The translations under genes and the position numbers were made by a program. This document shows, piece by piece, positions 1 to 10,851 of a DNA stretch of 64,000 nt. The first letter of the stretch is position 1. The number at the start of each line of letters is the position of its first letter. This stretch comes from Prunella strophiata (Eukaryota > Chordata > Aves > Passeriformes > Prunellidae), in assembly GCA_036583965.1 (NCBI GenBank), contig JAZBQD010000015.1, forward strand, positions 69,542,330 to 69,606,329. The letters are read 5' to 3'. The notes beneath the pieces are model-generated. The model was not told the DNA's origin. It did no database searches and was given only the letters and a program-made list of their open reading frames with translations.

Positions 1-1216
1 ATAAATTCTCAAATTGACTGTAAACTAATTAACTTGACTATTTAAAGACCGCACCAGCTGCAGAAGCAGGAGCTTAGCAAAAACTACAAGTCCACATTTC
101 TAATTTACATAGGTCCTCAAGGTATCTGAGCATTCAGATAACAAAGGAGCAGAAGGAACATAAAAAGTAGCAAAGGAATGGAAATATTTCCATACCAGGA
201 ATTACTAAATAGGCTAAAACTTTTCATCATGAAAGAAAGATGATGAGGTGGTCAAAAGGTATTTTTGGGGAGCCCAGAACCATGACTAAGCAACGAAAAT
301 AGGAAATAATTCTTCACTCGTGTTTCTCATGCAAGAGCAGGGGACATAGAGTTAAATTATAGGAAAAGAAATGCCAAGTCAGTAAGATGAAGTAATCTTC
401 CTTACACCATGTAGAGAAACTGTACAACTCATTGACATGGGATGTGCTAGATGTCAGAACTTGATATGAGTTGAGTAAGAGAGCAGAAAAACTCATGGTG
501 GGGATCCACTAAAATCACTTCTGACTTAAGAAGCCTCTAAAAAAGAAACTGCTGAAGGCAGTTGAGTAATGTGGTAAAGTAACTTCCTGTGCTTATCTTG
601 TTCCTGTACTTTTCCCTTTTGATCACTTTCAGAGAGAGAATACTGTGCTAGCAGGTATATAAGGCTTCTTTTGGTATAAATATCCCCAAGAGGAGGTCAG
701 CCTGGGTAAAATACCCAAATGGTTCCTCAGTTCTCAGAAGAGTTTGCAGCCCCACAGCAACACTGCCAGCAGTACAAAAATAGTTTATGTAAATCGACTC
801 CAGATATGTGTCTACACAAGCTCCAGTCACACACTGAAATAAAGTGTAACCAAATCTATACTGAGGAAGTCCACTGGATGCTTTCCTGGTCCTCTTTTAA
901 CCTTGCAATGGTAATGGAAGTGGATTTAGTGGCCCAAGGGCTGAAAAATTCTCATGAATATCAAGGAGAGGAGTTGCCACTTGGCGCAGGGTCACTTCTC
1001 AATGTTCCCTTCTGCCCATTCCTTGGACGTCCTGGTTCAGAGGTTTGAATGGGGGCAAGAGTTCCTGTTGAAACACAGCTGAGCCTGCATTTGGTCACAA
1101 GGAGTCCCTAGAGGAATTAATCCAATAGGTTTTCTCAAGCTTGACCCATGAAAACCTGTTTTATATGAAGGGTGAAAAAAAAAAAAGTACACTATCAGCA
1201 GACTTCTATTTGCCTT

Positions 1217-1241
1217 AAAAAAAAAAAAAAAAAAAAAAAAA
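1217..1241. repeat. Poly(A) run, 25 bases
   Basis: An uninterrupted A25 tract continuing as taaaaatc. No retroposon body was recognised next to it. Length is likely to be polymorphic and error-prone. Confidence 0.9.
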
Positions 1242-1585
1242 TAAAAATCTGTGTTTTCATTTAAAAGGCTTTGCTCAAATGAACAAAACCAAACTTTGAA
1301 GCCACTGTTTTAAGTTACAGCAGGTCCAGCATAAACAGCTCATCAAATCACTCGTCCCAAAGCCTGTTTACCAACTCTTCTCTCCCCCAGTAAATTTGCT
1401 GAATGTAACCTCAGGAAATGCAGAACATGGCCCCATTTCCTAAACTTTGAGGAATCAGAAAAGCATCTAATCACCCATTTACTTTTCTTCCCCACTAATC
1501 AAAGAGTGCATATCCTGGACAACGTTGTGCTATATTTATATATATATATTCACATCAAAAAAATTGCAGCTCACAGAAAGTTTAC

Positions 1586-1632
1586 TGATTGAAATATAAT
1601 GTGCATACTTTGTGTATGCACTAGTTCAATCA
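1586..1632. repeat. Bipartite inverted repeat (hairpin)
   Basis: Outer arms TGATTGAA (1586-1593) and TTCAATCA (1625-1632) and inner arms GTGCATAC (1601-1608) and GTATGCAC (1614-1621) are each perfectly complementary 8-mers around a 5-base loop. Asymmetric bulges of 7 and 3 bases separate them. It may be a fold-back remnant; function unknown. Confidence 0.75.
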
Positions 1633-1840
1633 AAGGATTGCTTCAAAATTACATTATTGGATAAAAAAATAGTAAAATAGTAAAGAGAACATGGGCACTT
1701 AATGTCTGCAAGGAACTGCATCTTTTAGAATATGTGCCATAAATCAAAGAGAGGGAATAATATTCTACTGTGTTGTTTATCCCTCTGCTTTGGTTTACAT
1801 TCATTTGCAGGCAGATATGGTTCTACTTTCCCTAAGTGAA

Positions 1841-1880
1841 TAGAATCACAGAATCATTTAAGCTAAAATAGGCCTCATCT
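1841..1880 (-). repeat. Short CR1-like 3' end remnant
   Basis: The stretch tagaatcacagaatcattta followed by a diverged aagctaaaataggcctc resembles the reverse complement of the avian CR1 3' terminus. Only about 40 bases are recognisable, so the call is tentative. Confidence 0.45.
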
Positions 1881-3262
1881 AGGCAAGATAACTTAGTTAC
1901 ACCAGTATAATTGCTGAAGCACAGGATACACATCCAGGTCATTCCTCTCACAGCTTTAGACACAAATACAACTTACAAACAGAACAAATCTTGAACATTG
2001 AAAACAAAACACTTTGAAAAACATTGGGAAAAAAAGAAAATAAAATTTAAATAAAACTATTAAAACAAATAAATTACAGTTTAAGATAATTTAAATCATT
2101 CAATATATGTAATTGTTTCATCTATTAAAAAAAAAAAAAAAGCAAAATCAATACCAAGGAAAAAGGGCAATTAGTTTTTAAATACTTGTATTTTTTTTAT
2201 AAAAATGCTAAAAATCAAATGCAAATACCCTGTCACTTTTAAAATGGGATTTCCTTCTGCATTTATTCAGAACCTCAGTCTTGCTGAACAGAAACTTGAT
2301 TAGATGCAAACAAACAGACATAAATAAATTATAAAGTCTCTCTTCCATGTACTATTCATAGAGTTTGTTTCATCATTTTTAAGTAATCATGACTTTTCCA
2401 GGGTAACAATAGAAACACAAAAACAGTTATTAAAATGATGACTAACACTTGTTCAGGTATATTGTACATGCACTATTTGTTCACACAAATGTTCAGGCTT
2501 TCATATCAAAACCATCTAAATTTCTGTATTCAATATTATAATTGTCATAACAGTGACAGTCCCAGATTATGAGCAGTGCAGGGTACAAGTTTGCCTTGCT
2601 CTCTGTGCACTTGTAAATTCTTAGGTGTGATTTCCAAATATGCGGTGAAACCCTCAAAAAACCTCAATAATAGTTTATATAGGTGCACACACAAATATCT
2701 CTCCATATTTATGCTTGTTTGTCTGCACATACTACCAAGTATCAGGTTTTTTTTATTCTTGCATTATTTATATATTTCACTCCCAGAGAAACAGGAGCAG
2801 CAGTTCTGAAATCCTGTGTAAAGATGATGGCACAGCCTATGAAGAAGCCAAACTACTTCCTCAAAGCACCTTCTGGGGTTCAACAGTGAAAAAGGCAGAT
2901 AATAACATTATCGTTGTGTTGCTGTGACTGGGGTTTGTGTGTGCTGTTTTTCAATAACATAATAATCATGGTATTATACACCAAAATGTCTATTAAAAGA
3001 CCTTATCAACACCTCAAGGTCAAATCTCAAGCTAAAAAGTTTTTAAAGGAAACAAGATGCAAAATTTAAAAATTTAAACCACAGTTATATTTGCTTTATG
3101 TAATAAGCATCAATTACATCATCACACAGCACCTTGTCATGAAATCCCTATTTTGAATGTCTTAAAAGATACACTGGATGTACCTACTCAGACAAGTGGG
3201 CCTTTATTTACTGCAATGCCTAGAAAATGCTGAAAATAAGATAGCAGATTGATGAGAAAAAT

Positions 3263-3416
3263 AGGGAAGAAAAAGGGAAGAAAAGGGGAAGAAAAAAAAA
3301 GGGAAGAAAAAAAATGGGAAGAAAAATAGGGAAGAAAAATAAGGGAAGAAAAAGGGGAAGAAAAATAGGGAAGAAAAAGGGAAGAAAAAGGGAAGAAAAA
3401 GGGAAGCCAGAAGAAC
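3263..3416. repeat. Polypurine array, units of GGGAAGAAAAA
   Basis: About 150 bases of imperfect tandem GGGAAGA(n) units of 9-13 bases with no pyrimidine except a few T's. Open frames here on either strand are low-complexity artefacts. Long polypurine/polypyrimidine tracts can form triplex DNA and are prone to sequencing error. Two more units of the same motif occur at about 3901-3921. Confidence 0.9.
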
Positions 3417-3553
3417 AAAGGATGCAAGAAAAAGGCGCCCAAACGGGCAGAACCAAAAGGGAAAAAAAACACAAAGAACAAGGGAAGAACAGGCAGAACA
3501 GTTGAAGCCAAAGGCCCCTTCAAAAAAAAAAAAAAAAAACGGGACCGACCGGG

Positions 3554-3900
3554 TGAAAAATATTTAGTCATAAACTGCTCAGATGGACTACCCAAACCCT
3601 TTTAACTTTAGCACCAATCTTTAGTTACTCTTATACAAAATGGGAATAATTATTTCAAATCAAGTTTCCCAGAAGTGCTGTGGAAAACAAAGGTGTTGAT
3701 ATTTTGTGAAGCCCTGATCCAATAAATGCTGATAATACTGTATTTAAGGACAGGTTTGAAAAATTCCTAGTAAAACACATACTAGTTAAAGAGGAGAGTA
3801 TGAAACCTTAATGAGCTGCTGCTGATTTAGAGATTTATTTAGAGATAGAATGCAGCATCCTGTGGAAAACACAGTATAAAATGACCAAAAAAAAAAAAAA
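3554..3900 (+). repeat. Local direct duplication, copy 1
   Basis: Starts tgaaaaatatttagtcataa and ends in an A-run after aaaatgacc. It matches 4164-4512 over about 345 bases with five substitutions (about 98.6% identity) and no internal gap. The period is 610 bases. I recognise no transposon or gene in the unit. Confidence 0.95.
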
Positions 3901-4163
3901 AGGGAAGAAAAAGGGAAGAAAGTTCTTCACAGTTCTGGAATGCCCTGGGGAACCAAATCTCACCCTTTCATCCTCATACACCTGTGTGGTCTGTGGTAAC
4001 TCACTTAGACCACATCTTTCTTTACTGCTTTCCTGTCTTCTTAAGGGCCCACCTGGAGAAAAAGGGCTCCAGTTGGCTGGGGGAATTCACAGTGCCTTTT
4101 GGAACACTCACAGATACAGCTGATGTTAGCTGGAGTTTTGCTTTGAATACAATGTTGAACAAA

Positions 4164-4512
4164 TGAAAAATATTTAGTCATAAACTGCTCAGATGGACTA
4201 CCCAAACCCTTTTAACTTTAGCACCAATCTTTAGTTACTCTTATACAAAATGGGAATAATTATTTCAAATCAAGTTTCCCAGAAGTGCTGTGGAAAACAA
4301 AGGTGTTGATATTTTGTGAAGCCCTGATCCAATAAATGCTGATAATACTGTATTTAAGGACAAATTTGAAAAATTCCTAGTAAAACACATACTAGGTAAA
4401 GAGGAGAGTATGAAACCTTAATTAGCTGCTGCTGATTTAGAGATTCATTTAGAGATAGAATGCAGCATCCTGTGGAAAACACAGTATAAAATGACCAAAA
4501 AAAAAAAAAAAA
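4164..4512 (+). repeat. Local direct duplication, copy 2
   Basis: Near-identical partner of 3554-3900. Differences seen are gg/aa in the aaggaca-tttgaaaa context, t/g after actag, g/t in ttaatgagc, and t/c in gattta. The flanks of the two copies differ: copy 1 is bounded by the GA-rich and poly(A) sequence, copy 2 by ordinary AT-rich intron. Confidence 0.95.
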
Positions 4513-4984
4513 GTATTCTAATGCACATGCACAGTAGGGCTGAATATTGCACAAAATTTTAGGAGAGTCAAAAGATATTGTTCATTCCTGAACTCTCAGT
4601 CTGTGAGAACTCTCAATCTTCTTCAAACTTTCCTCTTAAAAGATAAACTAATAGCTATACCACATGAATACACATCCACTGCCCTAATACATTTTTCATG
4701 TACAAGAGGAAGGCTTTTTTTCTGGTCAAGAAGAATGAAAATTATTTAATATTTTTATATTTTATAGCATGTAAGAAGTTTATTGCTAGTATATCAGTTA
4801 ATAACACTGTGTCCACTAAAGGCAAAAATATTGATGAGAACTTTAATTTTCATCCTCACTTTTCTATTTAAGAAATCTACATGTGTAGGTTTGAGGAAAG
4901 CAATAAAATATTCTCCATCAACTTCTAAAAAATAAAGGTAAAGTATGAATAATTTGCTAACATATTTTCCATTCTAACTCTCAG

Positions 4985-5892
4985 TGCACGGATAAGACTT
5001 GCGGACCCCTTTAATCCTCCTTTGGCTGAGAGAAAAGGACAGAGTGAGAGCACATAGAGGAACAACGTGGAGACACCAAGGTCAGTGAAGAAAGAGGCAA
5101 GTCCCAGATAGACAGGATGAGGAGATGCCTTGACTTTGGAGCTGAAATCCTCTTTTAAAGCTACGGAGAAGAATATAATTGATACATCAGACTCTTCCCC
5201 TGTAATGCGTTGAACGTATGGGGAGATGAAGTGTTCAAACTGTAGATATGAGCAAAGGCTTCCATGCTAAAGTAGATGCTGAAGTAGCTGTGATCCCATG
5301 AGAAGTTTGAACAGAGAGAGAGAGAAGAGTGATGAAGACCCTTTGCCCCAGGGAGAGAAGAAGATCTCTGTTCCCAGAGATGAAGATGATCTCAGAAATA
5401 GATAAAGAGAACTTTTGCTCTTGAATAGCTCATCTTAAAAATAGTACCCCATAAGTTGTCATGGTCCATAAACACAGCTGTGGGAAAGCTGGGAAATATG
5501 GGAGGAACCTCACGATTGCAGATTTCCAGGCAGCTGCTATTCATGGAAATTAAAAGCCATGAGAGAACTGTTTTCTTGTAGAGAAGTCTCCATAAATTGG
5601 CAAGAGGGATTCCTACCCCTAAGAGACTGAGGAAAGACCATTCTCAAGGTGATAAACTGACTGATTGTTTCTGTACAGCGTTAGTGGGAAGGAAAGAAGT
5701 TGGGGGGGGGGGAAGTGTTTTGAAGATTTTATTCTAATTCTTATTATTATTTTAGTTTCTGTTAATAAAGTTTTCTTTATATTCTTTTAAAGTTTTGAGC
5801 CTGCTTTGCCTTTCTCCTAGTCCTGTCTCACAGCAGGAAATGAGTAAGTATATTCTAGTGGGTGCACTGTTGTTTGGCCAGCACTGAACCCA
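4985..5892 (+). mobile_element. Probable solo LTR, avian ERVL-like (antisense to ABCA13)
   Basis: About 0.9 kb resembling an abundant passerine LTR family from memory. Markers are the gagaagtctccataaattgg and caaggtgataaactgactga stretches, a G11 run (5702-5712), an aataaa polyadenylation signal near 5765 (gttaataaagttttctttat), and a 3' end near gcactgttgtttggccagca. No gag/pol/env coding is next to it, so it is a solitary LTR or fragment. Ends are approximate (TG near 4985, CA at 5892) and no target-site duplication was confirmed. Confidence 0.62.
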
Positions 5893-8800
5893 CCTCATTA
5901 ATTGATGCATTGGCCAGGAAATCTCAAATTTGCAAATCAAAACCAGTACACAGCTATAGTAAATGAATTAATTGTTGGGTAATTTAATCAGATGGCTTGC
6001 TGATAAAATTTGAGAAAAGACTTGATGTCCAGCACCTGACAAATTGGTATGGGTTTTTCTGATATGAGTAATCTGTCCAGATGGCCCTAGAATGAAGGAT
6101 AATATTCAAAATGTTGTTCCCAGAGAACTGGCCAGCTGTATCTCACAGGAAAATGCTTCTGTGGTTTTTTTAAAAAAGCATTAAGTATAATGGAGAATAC
6201 TGAAGAGAGCGTTTAAATGTAATCCATTCACAATTTAGAGTAATTGACTCTGTTGGCAGGAGTTGTCTGAAATTAGGTTTTAATGGGCACAACTGTTAAC
6301 ACATCAATCTCAGACAAACGACATCTAGAACTAAGATGCTAACTTTTTGAAAATTGCCCTTCAGTTGGTTCTTCTACCTAATAAATTTCTTGATATTGTT
6401 TATGCATTTGCCACCTGCAATAAAAAAAGCCTTTATAAAGAAGTTTACCCTTATTATTCTGCTGATAAACATCTGCAGATACTTTAAATCTGTTTAAATA
6501 TATATAAATATAGTCAAGGTTCAGCAGCTGTGAGCAGAAACCCAAACACCGACATTTGTAGTGAGAAGACATTTTTGGATGAGCATTTTCTAACAGGCTT
6601 GCAGAAGGGCTGGAAAAATGGAACAAGTCTCACACATTAGAAGCAGTATCACTTTTTATATCCCTATGAAGCATTTATGTTTCACATTAGCATCTTCCTG
6701 GAGTTCACCCATACCCTTCATAGCAGAATTTTGTCCTGCCATCTGACAAAGCTGTACTCAGTCCAAGATTATGATCTTTCACATCTGCCAAGGGCTGAAA
6801 GTGTAGCCAGAGAGAAAGAGCTGAATCCTTGAACTCCCCAGTTCCACAAAGAAGCAAATTTAACAGGGCCCCAAAGAAGACCTATTAAACCTTCATCACA
6901 TATCCATCAAAAAGGTGATCATAATCTGGACTCTATAGGCTGGAGTGGTATTAAAGAATAAACAAATTAAACAATTTTGAGGACTTCCATCAAGACAGAA
7001 TTCAATAAGAAGGGAAGAAAGAATGTAATTTTAGTATGTGTGACTACATTTAGAAGAGGAAGAAAATTCTTGAGACATACTAACAGAATCACATGCAATA
7101 TCAAAATATGCTTCTATTTCTTACAGTAGAGGATTTAGTCTTTTATAAATAAAAGCTGTATGAAAGTTTTCTTTGGTTTAAGTATTCATATAGTGGTTAG
7201 ATTTCTCTCCTTGCAATCTTCAAAGCCAGATCAGGACACTTGTTGATTTCAAAATATTTGTTCCATTTGATTTGAAGAAACAAATTAAAAACAGACTTAA
7301 GGATGTCAAGAGCTGCTTATAAAGCAGAACAATTTTTAAAAACCAAGCTGTAAAATCTAACAAAGAAACCATGACAATCTACAATTATCACCCCATTAAT
7401 TCATTTTAGTATAATTTTTCCCAGTTATTATGAATGTGTATATTACTGGCCTGATTCATTCACACACATAGCACAAAAAAACCCACCATCCAAAAATACA
7501 AACTTTTAGGGTATTGGTAATTAAATTAAATCAGATACAACAAAAACAGTTTTATTTATGCTTTCCTTATATTGCTTCATGCAACTTTTTTTATAAACAA
7601 AATGTAAGAGGTAATGCGATTTTTTACTCACATTTTTTGTGAGATGGTGCATGGGACAAATACAATGGACAGTGTTAATTGCAGGAAAACACTGAAACAC
7701 TAGGAAAAGACCGCTGATTATATCAGTAGAGGTGGCTGTTAAGGAAGACATGCTTCCTTCCAGGTAGATATTTCTTAACAGCAGCTTAGATTTACTAGTC
7801 CTTGTGGTCTGCCATTTTAGAAGAAACAGTATTTTGTTCTGTATGGCAAAGAGAATGATAGGGATATTAAATCATAGGGAGGGAAGGAAAATGGGGAGGA
7901 AGGAATCAATACTCTTCCAAGTCCTGGAATCTTTTCAGGATGTTTACAGGTGGGGCAGAAAGTGAGAAAATGAAGATATTAAAATTATTTAAAGCTCAAT
8001 TGTTTCAATGGATTTCTTTGGAATTCTGCTTCTCTGCTCCTTCCTCATCTCATGTAGATGCAGGAATCCTCCATATGGTACAAGGTAGCATACCAGGAAA
8101 TTGTCTTCAAGGAAGTTTGGAACTTTATTTGCACAGGATCTACAATGTTTTTTAATCTCCCAACAATTACTTTAAGTGTTAGGTGTGTGATAGCCTGGGT
8201 TTTGTGATAAAGGATCATATTGGCATCTGTTAGAGGGAAGTTTGGAAGCTAGACTAAGCAACAAAATAACAGGAGTGCAGGAACAGTCTTTGACATCTTC
8301 CTGGCACTTGTCAAAAGATTTCCAGAGAAAATGTGGAAATGTCTTTTCTGAAAGCTTAACATCTCTGTGTGTGTGATGCTTTAAGACTGTGCTCTCTACA
8401 GTGGTTTTGTTTTTCGAGTCAGGAAAATGTATCAGGCAGTCAGAGAAAATTCAGAAAACTGTATGATTTTAATGAAATCCTTTGATAAAGCTCATGGGTA
8501 TTTTTTCTTAATAAAGGGTTCTAAACTTTTTTAAAAATTCAATACGTTCCTGAACAGTTAGCATGGAAAATTTGGAGACCAAATCAATCAATAAGCTAGG
8601 AGTTAAAGGGATTTTAGTCCTGCCTTAATTGAAAAATCTTCGTGCAGCTTGAGCTACACAGTTTGTGTAGAAAGTCTCAGGAAAATTAATCTCAAGTGCA
8701 CATATTTTCCCATGTGAATGTCACTGATGGACATTCATTAAAGAACTGCTATGGAACACAAATCTGCTGACAGTATGAAATATTCTTAATATAGAGAAGA

Positions 8801-10758
8801 TGTGCTTTTTACAAAGTTACAATGATTTTTAAAAAATAATTGCTATGAACATGACTGCCAAATATTCTTATTATGACCTTGCTTTAGAGAATTTGAAAGA
8901 GGCACTCATAAAGCCTTGATTCTGGAATGGCTGATCTGTGACTATCTCTATAGTAATAACAGTACTAGTATCATCTCAATAAGAAATAATATGATGACAC
9001 TTCCAGCAGGATACTTCTGCATTGATTTGCTAACTGTGATCTGAAAGAGGTTTATCTACAGAGGCAGTGCAATAAATTGAGAAATAACTGCCTTATTTAT
9101 ATGAATACGGTGCATACTTATGAGTATGCCTTTGATGTCTTGTTTTCTTAAGAGGGAAGGTAAAAAGATGCTGCTAAGAAAACATCAGAAGTAGCAAAAA
9201 AATTACAAAGTCACTGATAAGATAAAGGGGAAGGTAGCCTTTGTGGACTGTCTGATTTTGCCTTCTCAAGGTCAAGCTGAGAAGACAGGGACATGTACTC
9301 ACTCCAGAGGATCTGAAACATAAAAAGTGAAGACTCACATTGGTCCTAGCTAACTTTATACACTTAGCTGAAGTGCCTAAGTAATACTATATTTTTCTGC
9401 ACATCTTCAAAAAGCATTTTCACCTGTCTAAGATTTGCACTGTTCTCTACATACTGAGTTACACTGTCCTTTACACATGATCTTTTCTCATACAAAAGAA
9501 ATAGAGGATGCCTTCACAATCACTAATCTACTCCAGGCAGTGAGATAACAGGCCATTCTATGCTATGAAATTTGAGAAGAGACAGGATGGCAAAGGCAAA
9601 GACCTTGATTTGAAAGAGGTAGAAAGTGCTGCAGATCAATTGACATCTCATGCCTCCAGAAATTGAGGCAATTAGGCACTGAAAGGTGTGCAAATGTGAA
9701 AAGAAGGCTACAATCACACAGAATCATCAGAATTAGAGATGCAGCCATCAATGTTTTTTCACTACCTGCATAGTAATAGCTCTAACTGAAAGTTTGTCTA
9801 CAATAAAAAAATTTGCAAGGCTGGCATGAGTCAGGCCCATCTTGCTAATGCAGCTGTGAAGGATCTATGGCTCTACCCAAAGGGAAGGCCAGAAAGCCAA
9901 AAGGGTTGCCACAGCACAAGAAGTTGTCCAAAGCACACAACTTCTGCCTTATAAACATGGCAGACAGCAATTCCAAAGCATTTCTGTAGAGCTTGTTCCC
10001 AATGTCAAGTGCATCTGCACTTAAGAGAGCTAAGTGCTGAGCTAGTACAAAGCAGTGTAGCTTTGCTGCTTGTAAATGAGCTGTATCATCTTACACAGCT
10101 GACTGTCTGCACGTCCTAACAATTACATTTACAACTGTAATGTAAATGTTCCAGCTATAAGTTGCAGCAACTTTCCCCTCAGCTTCTGATCCTGTTTCCT
10201 TTATGGTGGTTTGAGCACATCCTCTGAATTAAACATCCTCATTAATAGATATTAAATTAACTCATGAGCAGAGTTTAAACAGAAAAGAGGCTTATGCACA
10301 TCAGAAAAAGGATGCAGAAAACAACATAAATATCTGAAGTTGTCAGTGAATTTTGTAGGGAGCAGAGAGAGTTCAAGATAGATGTTCTTACTGGCTGCTG
10401 ACCTGTTAAAAATGCTTCTTTCTGTTATGAAAAACCCTCAGAAGGAACCAAATTGTATTTCATTGCCATGTTGGATTCTCACAATGTATTCCTTAGGTTA
10501 TGTGCAGAAGTGCTCCATTTTAGATGCAGATCTGTCTCTTTCAATTACCAATGTAGACTACAAAGCATTTCAGCAATGTCACATGTCAATTTAGCTTGCT
10601 AAGTTATCCTAATTGGCTCTTTTTTTAACTTCAGTGACAGCAGGAAAAAGAAGATGTTCTTAGCAGTCATAAGTGCTTATGCTTTAGCACTACTAAAGCA
10701 TCTAGCCAGCTCTTAGATTGAATAAAGATGCAGAAGATTTGATGTTTATGTATAATAC

Positions 10759-10851
10759 CTGTTTTTAATGTGCTGGGGAGAACCAAGACACTTGAAAGCT
10801 CCATTGACCATAATAGCAAGCCTTGTACAGAGAGCTTCACATTCTTCCATA
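10759..10851 (-). CDS. ABCA13: ABCA13 exon, end of NBD2 core ([17 protein letters not shown])
   Basis: A 93-base exon, phase 2 in and phase 2 out, with a ttttgtag acceptor and a gtatta donor. The first base completes the serine after the switch histidine, then it reads [20 protein letters not shown] and [10 protein letters not shown], ending two bases into the next arginine codon. The next exon should start with the ABC-A FGDGYTVKV block. No such sequence was found below it, so the final exons probably lie past the low end of the window. Confidence 0.96.

Larger units (their letters stand above)
1..10758. other. ABCA13 intron, 3' side (no exon recognised)
   Basis: I looked on the minus strand for an acceptor followed by RFGDGYTVK-like coding and for the conserved LLEYHVP and QTTLEQVFINF tail blocks and saw none. 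The stretch holds a solo LTR (about 4985-5892), a 345-bp duplication with a GA-rich array (3.2-4.5 kb), a short CR1-like end (1841-1880), A-runs at 1217-1241 and 2127-2141, and otherwise unremarkable AT-rich DNA. Confidence 0.6.

Noticed and set aside
648..841. Minus-strand RFGYT-like start that resembles the missing ABCA13 RFGDGYTVKV exon
   Set aside because: The match is only a few residues after a plausible AG; the following sequence shows none of the conserved KVW or LEYHVP blocks, so it is judged coincidence.
3188..3595. 135-codon minus-strand frame rich in Phe/Leu/Ser
   Set aside because: Antisense reading of the GGGAAGAAAAA array; no protein signal.
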